DNA of 64,000 bases from CAXXOK01 sp963675925. GTDB lineage: Bacteria; Bacillota; Clostridia; Christensenellales; Aristaeellaceae. Under the pieces are notes generated by a model, which was not told the origin of the DNA, did not search any database, and saw nothing but the letters and a program-made list of their open reading frames with translations. This document shows, piece after piece, positions 51,332 through 58,150 of the stretch. The position numbers and the translations under genes were made by a program. The stretch lies in the NCBI GenBank assembly GCA_963675925.2, contig CAXXIB010000004.1, positions 1,116,001 through 1,180,000 on the forward strand, in the 5' to 3' direction. Positions within the stretch are counted from its first letter, which is position 1, and the number at the start of each line of letters is the position of its first letter.

Positions 51332-53716
51332 ATGAAAAAGAATATCGGTAAAGAGTGGTGGACAGATGCAGCACAAATAGATAGGAATGTGGATTATAAT
51401 GAATATGTCTATCGAAATACTTTGATTAATAGCTTCCTTGAAAATGGTCAATTTCTTATTGCTGGAAAGGGCATTGGAAAAACACTATTATTAACGTATA
51501 AAAGATTGTTAATTCAAGAGATATATAGAAAAAATAATCAACTGGCTTCGATAACATTTGCAACAAGTGATGGCTCACGTGTTGACTTCATGGGAGAAAT
51601 TGAAGTTACATTATCAGAAGCAAAGATATCATTTTTGGAAGATTGGAATAACTGCAAAAAACTATGGATATTTACGATTGAGTTGTCTGCTCTATCACAC
51701 TGGTCAATCGAGCTAGCAGAATTAATTGACAATCTTCCAAAAAGGGCAAAGAGATATAGTGCTCATTTTCAACATTTGTTACATGAAAAACGAACCGTAG
51801 TATATGTGTTTTTCTATCTCATTCGTCTTGGAGAAACTGACCTTATAAAATTTCTTGAAGAATGTTCTTATATTGTAAATGAGAGTTTTCGAGGAATTAA
51901 TAGTTCTATTTATTTCTTTTTTGATAGACTCGATCAGGCTCTTGGAAGCTCATATCCGGAGATTTGGTGTTCTTTACAGATCGGTTTAATTGAAGCAGCT
52001 TGGGTCATAAAGCAAATCAATGAACATGTAAAATTCTTTTTATCGATTAGGTACGAAGCCTATGCATCATATAGTTCAGATAATAAACTGGCAATGTCAA
52101 GTGCTGTCACTATTCTAAAATATGAGGGGTTTGAATTGCGTAATTTGCTTAATCATCTTGTTTCTTTCTTCGAAGTAGATAAACATGATATTTATGATTT
52201 CTTAGGGACGAAAACTGTATTTAATGCAACAGTACAATCAAATGAAGATGTATTTAATTTCATGCGTAGATACTCTGTGGGTAGACCGCGCGATTTTGTG
52301 GCATTTTGTAAATATCTATCAGAACTCATTAATAACAAAGAGATTCCTTATAATCCCGCTGATGATTTAGGACAAAAAATAAAAGATACAGTTATTGATA
52401 CTTCATCTCAATGGATTATTCAAAACATCCATCCTGAGATTAAAATGCTTTTACACTCGTTGAAAACAAAAGAGCAATTTGATTCATTTGTTGTGTTGCT
52501 TGAAACAAATGTATTGAAGTATAGTGAATTGAAATCTATTTGTAAAAAGTTCAATAAGAGTAACTGCAAGGGGAAATGTGCTGATTGTTCAAGTGAATTC
52601 CATCCATTTTGCGATCTTTACAATATGGGTCTTCTTGGAAAAGTGGAGAAACCAAATGGTAGTTCATTAGTACAAAAATTCAAAGCTCCATATGAAGATA
52701 TGATCGAAGGCTTACGAGGTGAGTATGATTGTTTCATCATTCATCCCGCTCTTCGTGGTTATATTAATAATAGGCATGATAAAACCAAAAAGGGAAAACA
52801 GTATCTTCTTTCTCCAGACTTGCTTATTGGCGATGGAGAACCTTGGACGATGAAAGACAGTATAATTGCTCAACTGAATAAAGCCATTTATAAAATACGA
52901 AATGATCGTCTAGGCGACTATTTCTCAGATGAACGACATAAATTTGCATTTAATTCCGATTATATTTTCGAACAAGAACTCTATAATGAAATCATTGCAG
53001 CAAATCCCGTTAGTCAAACCGACTTGAAATATTCGCAAAAGGCAATTAAATTGCTTTCAACGAGTAAACATATTAAAATTTCCACAAAAGAAAGTTTGAT
53101 GGAAACCCATCAATTGCAAAGTGAAGAATCAAAAAATACTCGAATGATTCCAATGCCGCTTTTCTCTTATATGGGCAATGCAAATGCAACACGTGTATTC
53201 TGTGGGACATGCTTTAGTATTCGGTATCGAGGAAAGCCATGGCTAATAACATGCAATCATGTTATTAAAGAAAAGCTTTCAGTTCTTTATAAAGCTGGTA
53301 TGTACGTCAAGGTTACTAATTTATCAAAAAAGGAAGATGATACCACCGATTCTGCGGCTGATATCTCACTTTTGAAATTGGAAAAAGATGATACATCAAC
53401 GAATCAGGAGATTAATATGTTTTCTTCTAATATTTCTGATTGTAGTGGTTGGCGGGCTCTTGGTTTTTCAACTAAGCATAGTCAATCCATACAAATCCTA
53501 CAGGGCTTTTCGGATGTGAACTCTTCTGGGCGCTCTGGTTTGCTGGAGGTCTCAATAAAAACAATCGTTGAAAATGGATTTAGCGGATCACCTGTGATAA
53601 ATATAAACAATGAGTTGGTTGGGATGGTAGAAGGTGCTTTCGATAACGAAAAGTTATATATTATCCCCACAAAGTATATATTGGAGAAAATCGATTCTTA
53701 TTTGGAGGATAAATAA
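51332..53716 (+). CDS. P-loop NTPase fused to trypsin-like serine protease
   Basis: 794 residues from ATG 51332, eight bases after AAGGAG (frame open to 51269 without support). Residues about 20-400: P-loop NTPase with Walker A AGKGIGKT (44-51), Walker B IYFFFDRLD (Asp198, Asp201), a sensor-like FFLSIR (Arg240) and GRPRD (317-321), resembling Sll1717-type ATPases. Residues 404-427: cysteine knuckle (Cys404, 412, 416, 419, 427, with His424), probably zinc-binding. Residues about 490-610 are a helical linker. Residues about 620-790: chymotrypsin-fold protease with His643 (TCNHV), Asp677 (AADISLLKL) and Ser751 (NGFSGSPV). No signal peptide, so it acts inside the cell. The fusion suggests that nucleotide-dependent sensing gates proteolysis, probably in defence; this is inference. 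The next gene encodes a Trypco1-like partner. Confidence 0.88.
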   Translation: MKKNIGKEWWTDAAQIDRNVDYNEYVYRNTLINSFLENGQFLIAGKGIGKTLLLTYKRLLIQEIYRKNNQLASITFATSDGSRVDFMGEIEVTLSEAKISFLEDWNNCKKLWIFTIELSALSHWSIELAELIDNLPKRAKRYSAHFQHLLHEKRTVVYVFFYLIRLGETDLIKFLEECSYIVNESFRGINSSIYFFFDRLDQALGSSYPEIWCSLQIGLIEAAWVIKQINEHVKFFLSIRYEAYASYSSDNKLAMSSAVTILKYEGFELRNLLNHLVSFFEVDKHDIYDFLGTKTVFNATVQSNEDVFNFMRRYSVGRPRDFVAFCKYLSELINNKEIPYNPADDLGQKIKDTVIDTSSQWIIQNIHPEIKMLLHSLKTKEQFDSFVVLLETNVLKYSELKSICKKFNKSNCKGKCADCSSEFHPFCDLYNMGLLGKVEKPNGSSLVQKFKAPYEDMIEGLRGEYDCFIIHPALRGYINNRHDKTKKGKQYLLSPDLLIGDGEPWTMKDSIIAQLNKAIYKIRNDRLGDYFSDERHKFAFNSDYIFEQELYNEIIAANPVSQTDLKYSQKAIKLLSTSKHIKISTKESLMETHQLQSEESKNTRMIPMPLFSYMGNANATRVFCGTCFSIRYRGKPWLITCNHVIKEKLSVLYKAGMYVKVTNLSKKEDDTTDSAADISLLKLEKDDTSTNQEINMFSSNISDCSGWRALGFSTKHSQSIQILQGFSDVNSSGRSGLLEVSIKTIVENGFSGSPVININNELVGMVEGAFDNEKLYIIPTKYILEKIDSYLEDK

Positions 53717-54034
53717 ATGAAAAACTATGTAGAGACAAACGTTGGAGGCTCATCAATTGTTATTGAAGTCACAGATAGTGAAGATGTGCTAAATTCACAG
53801 CAACGAACAAAAATACCAGATAATGTCACATTCGAAAAAGCGATTGAGGACATTAAGAATGCAACTACAAAAATGATAGATACTTTCTCCAATACATTAA
53901 TTGAAGAAGGTGAAATAGAATATGGGATGAAACTAGGAGTAAAGGCTGGTATTGCTTTCTGGGCAGTTGCCGAGGTAAGTGGCGAAGCCAATTTCACAAT
54001 AAGAATTAAGTGGAAGAACAAAAAGGATAAGTAG
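53717..54034 (+). CDS. Trypsin-co-occurring domain (Trypco1-like) protein
   Basis: 105 residues; the ATG follows the protease stop directly, with GGAGG inside the end of the protease gene, so translation is coupled. Pattern: an N-terminal GSSIVIEV strand, a long central helix (FEKAIEDIKNATTKMIDTFSNTL), then EYGMKLGVKAGI and EANFTIRIKW, which fits the CU044_2847/Trypco1 family as I know it. That family was named for its genomic association with trypsin-like peptidases in predicted conflict systems. It may be a regulator, adaptor or substrate of the protease. The identification is by motif recall, not a search. Confidence 0.8.
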   Translation: MKNYVETNVGGSSIVIEVTDSEDVLNSQQRTKIPDNVTFEKAIEDIKNATTKMIDTFSNTLIEEGEIEYGMKLGVKAGIAFWAVAEVSGEANFTIRIKWKNKKDK

Positions 54035-54156
54035 GCTTCGAATCTTAAAATGTATTTCATGTATTGTACTAGGTAGTGGAATTACCAACAATATCAATTC
54101 TTTTGTGTTTTATATTCCAAGACGTCATTAAATCGTATATATAAATTTTCTGTTGT

Positions 54157-54214
54157 ATATTCCCCCTTGGGGGAGAGTTTCGCGAGCGTAGCGAGCGAAA
54201 CTCAGGGGGTATAT
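54157..54214. repeat. Complex hairpin with GCGAGCGTAGCGAGCG loop
   Basis: Nested pairing: ATAT, CCCCCT/AGGGGG and GAGTTTCGC/GCGAAACTC around a GAGCGTAGC loop, with a TGGGGGA insertion on the 5' side that can instead pair as CCCCC-TT-GGGGG. GC-rich within AT-rich DNA. GAGCGTAGCGAGC words recur in mobile DNA of Bacillota. It may end the Trypco1 transcript or be a mobile repeat. The rest of 54035-54275 shows nothing I can name. Confidence 0.55.
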
Positions 54215-54275
54215 CATTCTGTTGTGCCAATTTTAAGGTTTGTTATATATTGAATTCCGTTAAATTTGACATAGC

Positions 54276-54310
54276 AAAAAACAATACGGTACTAGATAAG
54301 TGCCGTATTG
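54276..54310 (-). terminator. Terminator after the PD-(D/E)XK gene
   Basis: Arms CAATACGGYAC/GTRCCGTATTG (11 bases, one mismatch), seven-base loop, and six Ts following on the minus strand. TTTTT also follows on the plus strand, so it may act in both directions. Confidence 0.8.
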
Positions 54311-54372
54311 CCGTTTTTATATATCTTCTATATTCGTATACCCCATTAGAATTGGCAGCACCAACTGTTATG

Positions 54373-54816
54373 CTACTTCTGCCATCCTAGAAAATCCCAT
54401 CTATTGAGATATTCGTCCTTGAAATCTGTAAAGGTTCGGATTGTTGTGTCGTTACGACTTTGTCCTTTCGCGCCAGGAGTATGAAGCCATTTTTGGTGTG
54501 ACTCAGATATTGTTTTTGCAACAACATTACTTGGTACTATGTGATACTCAGGTGTTTCAAGTTCATTTAGAGTAACAAATACATAAATGATATTTTCACC
54601 TATTAGATTTTCATTTTTATAAGAAAGCGTCCATCGTTTTTGCCTGCTTGCAGTGGTTTTGACTTGAATCGCATACTGTTTATAGGACTTTCGGTTTATG
54701 GCAAGAATATCAAAATCTTTCACGTTAGACATAGGAACAGCAACAGTATACCCTCTACGTTCCATCTCAGCTGCAACAAAATATTCTCCTGCGTTACCAG
54801 TGCTTATTTTAGACAT
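54373..54816 (-). CDS. PD-(D/E)XK nuclease family protein
   Basis: 147 residues with GGAGATAG before the ATG. The compact nuclease pattern is clear: GNAGEYFVAAEMERRGY (first Glu), then DFDILAI and YAIQVKTT, giving E-D-QxK. The C-terminal 50 residues are basic and Trp-rich. It resembles the small restriction-like nucleases and DUF4365 relatives found in defence islands. It is convergent with the Trypco1-like gene and codirectional with the helicase gene downstream on the map. Association with either system is unproven. Confidence 0.8.
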   Translation of the reverse strand: MSKISTGNAGEYFVAAEMERRGYTVAVPMSNVKDFDILAINRKSYKQYAIQVKTTASRQKRWTLSYKNENLIGENIIYVFVTLNELETPEYHIVPSNVVAKTISESHQKWLHTPGAKGQSRNDTTIRTFTDFKDEYLNRWDFLGWQK

Positions 54817-54904
54817 GTTTCTATCTCCATAACAATATAAACTTCATTTGTTTTATTATACTATATTATGAGCATGATATTTTCAATATATGATTCTTAA
54901 AATA

Positions 54905-56206
54905 CTACGCCCCATTGAAACTGACATTACCCGTGCCTTTATCCGTCTTGGCGCGGATAGTATGGTTTCGCTTGCCCTTGACACGTATCATTTCCACAAC
55001 CTCATATCCGTTCTTTTTGAGGTTTTTCTGAATGGTGTTCCATTTGCGGAGTTGACCATTAACCCGAATATTGATTGTTTCGGCAAGCGAATCTTTGTCT
55101 TCTTTGAACAGCGGAATGTCAAGGAATTCGTCGGGTATTTCGAAGTTGGTTAAGTCCTGACTATAGACAAATAAGTGTTCTAAATCTTCCCTGTAACGCC
55201 CGCGCGCCTGTATAATGGTTTCTTCATCGGAACTGTGGATATAGATTGCATCTACGTGACCACGGATATTGATAGAGGTTTCGTATGCCTTGTTATAGAG
55301 CAGGACATCAATGTCTTCGCGTATGCTCTGTTTCTCAATGAGATGCTTACGAACCGCCTCTTGTTCTTCACTCATTGGATGGTTTTTGTTGTATGGACTC
55401 CAAACGGCAACGGCGCGCAAACCCTTTTCTTCCAAAAGCGCAGTATACTCTTGCAGTTTCGTAATGTGGGAGCAATAGACCATATATTTCTTGCCCTTTT
55501 CAAGTTTACCAAGTTCATACTCCAAATTCCGGTATTCTGTTATTTCATAATCCTGTAATCGTATCAATTCTCCTTCCGGCTGCAAATAGTTGATTTCCTT
55601 AAAGTGTTTTTCTACTTTCTTAGGCGTTGCCGTTAGCGCAACCACATAACAGTTCCCGCGCTGATACAGTTGTTCCAGTGTGATTTTCGTAATTAACGGT
55701 ATTGAACGACCCTCTTGGCGCGCTTGCGCAGGATTTGCTTGATAACTTTCTTTATACGCCGCATTAATCATCCAAGATATACTGTGCAGTTCATCACAAA
55801 TCACCATTTCCAACTCATCCAGAAACGCCGGATGGTACTTCGCCAAATGCCCAAAGCAGGCATAAGTCATGATAGTTATGTTGTTTCCTTCTGCGGCTAT
55901 TTCCCCGGTCTCAAAGTCAATGGCCTCATACTCATGTGTTTCATCATCCTGAACTATGCCTTTGCGCCAGGTCGGCGTGTAGAATCGCACATTACGGTTC
56001 ATTTGTTCAATTTGGTCTCTTCCCGCGATTGTGTCTATTAGATAGACAATACGGTTTTGATGCTTTACCAGTTGCGGTAGTTTGGTAAGCGCGAAGTAGG
56101 TTTTCCCTGATGATACAGGGGCTTCAATTAAGTTGAGACACCCTTTTTGGACTCCGCCTAGGGATAGTGCTTCGGACAGGTATCTGCCCTTTTTAGGTTT
56201 TCTCAT
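54905..56206 (-). CDS. SF2 DEAD/DEAH-type helicase
   Basis: 433 residues from ATG 56206 with AAGGAG four bases upstream; an in-frame GTG 56251 has no ribosome site. Helicase motif I is EAPVSSGKT (28-36), motif II is CDELHS (DELH, 138-141), and motif III-like VALTATP is present. The C-terminal RecA domain shows MVYCSH, VLLYNKAYETSINI and motif VI IIQARGRYRED. It is small and without an accessory nuclease domain. The gene lies between the nuclease gene and the divergent WYL regulator, so a multigene defence unit is possible but not shown. Confidence 0.88.
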   Translation of the reverse strand: MRKPKKGRYLSEALSLGGVQKGCLNLIEAPVSSGKTYFALTKLPQLVKHQNRIVYLIDTIAGRDQIEQMNRNVRFYTPTWRKGIVQDDETHEYEAIDFETGEIAAEGNNITIMTYACFGHLAKYHPAFLDELEMVICDELHSISWMINAAYKESYQANPAQARQEGRSIPLITKITLEQLYQRGNCYVVALTATPKKVEKHFKEINYLQPEGELIRLQDYEITEYRNLEYELGKLEKGKKYMVYCSHITKLQEYTALLEEKGLRAVAVWSPYNKNHPMSEEQEAVRKHLIEKQSIREDIDVLLYNKAYETSINIRGHVDAIYIHSSDEETIIQARGRYREDLEHLFVYSQDLTNFEIPDEFLDIPLFKEDKDSLAETINIRVNGQLRKWNTIQKNLKKNGYEVVEMIRVKGKRNHTIRAKTDKGTGNVSFNGA

Positions 56207-56469
56207 TTTACTCCTTGATTGTGGTTTTGCCACAATTCTTAGTCCGCTCACTGATACAGAGAGCAGTGATATATATTTATACTGAATACGTGCTGTTTCT
56301 TTTCTATCGTTTATACCTTATCAAAACGTATGTACACCAAATATAAAGTCAACATAATAAATGGCACAAACCATACCCAAAATGTATGTGCCAAACTTCA
56401 TGTTGTCTATATACTAAGACACCTATAGAATTGGGATAACAGTCTTGTTTGCGTATGCGTTGAGTATTA

Positions 56470-56550
56470 AGAGTATTATTAGAGTCGAGGTGAATTTCCA
56501 AAGACCAAATCGATACATTGTCTTGGAAATGGCGTTTTTACTAATACTCT
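56470..56550. repeat. Nested inverted repeat, about 80 bases
   Basis: Outer arms AGAGTATTA (56470-56478) and TAATACTCT (56542-56550) enclose inner arms ATTTCCAAAGAC (56494-56505) and GTCTTGGAAAT (56520-56530) with one bulged A. The whole folds as an imperfect hairpin. It lies in the roughly 620-base gene-free stretch between the divergent helicase and WYL genes. It could be a small RNA gene or a miniature inverted-repeat element. Nothing else is seen in that stretch besides the WYL promoter. Confidence 0.5.
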
Positions 56551-56757
56551 GATATTTAGGCTACAACCGTTTTAAGCAGAACCCCTTGGGCATCTAAAAT
56601 AAACGCTTATTACGAACAGCGTGTATCCTGCATAGTTTGCATGATTATGGTTTTGTTTGGCGCGGGCGGACGCAATAAAATTGGCTAAAACCCTTCCAAA
56701 GCAAAGATTATTTATCTTTCTTTTCTATAATTATTATACCATAAATTAACAATTTAG

Positions 56758-56799
56758 TCAAAATTCAAAATCAATTGAATTTTGATTCTGTGGTATACT
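56758..56799 (+). promoter_or_regulatory. WYL gene promoter with perfect palindromic operator
   Basis: Perfect 11-base arms TCAAAATTCAA/TTGAATTTTGA with a six-base spacer (56758-56785), covering the -35 region of an extended -10 promoter TGG-TATACT (56794-56799). The operator-over-promoter layout predicts autoregulation by the WYL protein. Confidence 0.75.
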
Positions 56800-56829
56800 C
56801 ATCCTAATAAAATTAAAGGCGTGAACATA

Positions 56830-57846
56830 ATGCCAAAAGTCGGAAGCCAGAAACAAAAGCTATTGCAAGTCCGTGAAATCCTCCTCAACGAAACAGACGA
56901 ACAGCACTCCCTTTCTATGCCGGAAATCGTCAAACTCCTTAATAGAGATGGAACTACCGCAGAACGCAAAAGCATACGTGACGATATTGACGCTTTATAT
57001 GATTTTGGATTGGATATAGAGATTGATGAGGATGTTCACCCTACACAATATCGAGTATTAAGCAGGGAGTTTCAATTAGCAGAACTGAAAATCCTGATTG
57101 ACAGCATACAAGCATCTAAATTCATTACAAAGACCAAGTCAGAAGAATTGATAGATAAAATCGCACACTTGGCTAGCAAACATGAAGCTGCCGTTTTAAA
57201 AAGACCTTCTGTTATTGTTGAACGAATTAAGAATATGAACGAGTCTATTTATTACACTTTGGATTATGTGCAGCAAGCGATTTATGAAAACCACAGAATA
57301 TCCTTTCGTTACTTCAATTATGATGTCAAGAAAGAAAAAGTGTATCACTGTGATGGCGCAATTTACGAAGAAAATCCGTTTGCGCTTATCTATGCTGATG
57401 AGAACTACTATTTGCTTACATATAGCGATGATGAGGAGAAGTTTAAACACTATCGGGTTGACAAAATGGAAAAAGTTTCTGTTTTGAACAAATCGCGCTC
57501 AAAGCAGAGTAAAGAAAAATACTCCTTAATAAGTCTTAGTGTGTATACCAAGCGCACGTTCTCCATGTACAGTGGCATTGAACGTAGAGTTTGTATGCGG
57601 TTTGCAACCAAATTATCAGGTGTTGTGATAGACCGATTTGGAGAGAGCGTTAGAATAAAAATCATTGATGATGACTGGTTTGAAATCAATGAATATGTAA
57701 TGGTAAGTTCAATGTTCTTTGGCTGGATATTGAGTTTCGGTAGTGATGCATATATTGTTGGGTCGGAATCAATCAAGAGGAAGATGCAGGAGTATTTAGT
57801 GGGGATTATGATGAATTATGAAGCACGAACCATTGACAAGCGTTGA
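56830..57846 (+). CDS. HTH-WYL transcriptional regulator
   Basis: 338 residues from ATG 56830 (AAAGG upstream). A winged helix at about 5-75 (SMPEIVKLLN..., ERKSIRDDIDALYDFGLDIE) is followed by the WYL domain at about 130-225 (HRISFRYFNYD, NPFALIYADENYYLLTY, HYRVDKM) and a WCX-type C-terminal domain at about 240-330. WYL regulators such as BrxR and CapW control phage-defence islands and sense nucleic acids or nucleotides. Here the operator palindrome overlaps its own promoter. Likely targets are itself and possibly the divergent helicase or the neighbouring systems. Confidence 0.92.
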   Translation: MPKVGSQKQKLLQVREILLNETDEQHSLSMPEIVKLLNRDGTTAERKSIRDDIDALYDFGLDIEIDEDVHPTQYRVLSREFQLAELKILIDSIQASKFITKTKSEELIDKIAHLASKHEAAVLKRPSVIVERIKNMNESIYYTLDYVQQAIYENHRISFRYFNYDVKKEKVYHCDGAIYEENPFALIYADENYYLLTYSDDEEKFKHYRVDKMEKVSVLNKSRSKQSKEKYSLISLSVYTKRTFSMYSGIERRVCMRFATKLSGVVIDRFGESVRIKIIDDDWFEINEYVMVSSMFFGWILSFGSDAYIVGSESIKRKMQEYLVGIMMNYEARTIDKR

Positions 57847-57865
57847 TTGACACACGTCATAACTT

Positions 57866-58150
57866 AAAGCAATATCTAAAATCTCTCTTTTCTATGTTTG
57901 ATGGAGAGACAGAAAAGACACCATTCGTTTTAAAACGAATCTTGCTGGTGCTGTGATTGACCGTTTCGGAAAAGATGTCATGATGAAAAAGATTGATAAT
58001 GATTGGTTTGAGATAATTGAACGAATAAAGGTGAGCCCGCCTATCTATGCGTGGGTGTTGAGCTTTGGGTCTGATGCACATATTGTTTCGCCAGATAAAG
58101 CGAAAGAAGCAATACGTGCGTACCTAAATAAAATACTACCCATTTATTAA
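57866..58150 (+). pseudogene. Frameshifted C-terminal relic of a second WYL regulator
   Basis: The reading IDRFGKDVMMKKIDNDWFEI and on to SFGSDAHIV matches IDRFGESVRIKIIDDDWFEI and SFGSDAYIV of the WYL gene just upstream. Further 5', FSMFDGE in one frame and RFKTNLAGAV in another match its FSMYSGI and RFATKLSGVV, so a frameshift separates them. Only the WCX-type C-terminal domain remains. It is a diverged paralogue left by a duplication or by replacement of a related regulator. It overlaps the 3' end of hsdR by four bases. Confidence 0.75.
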
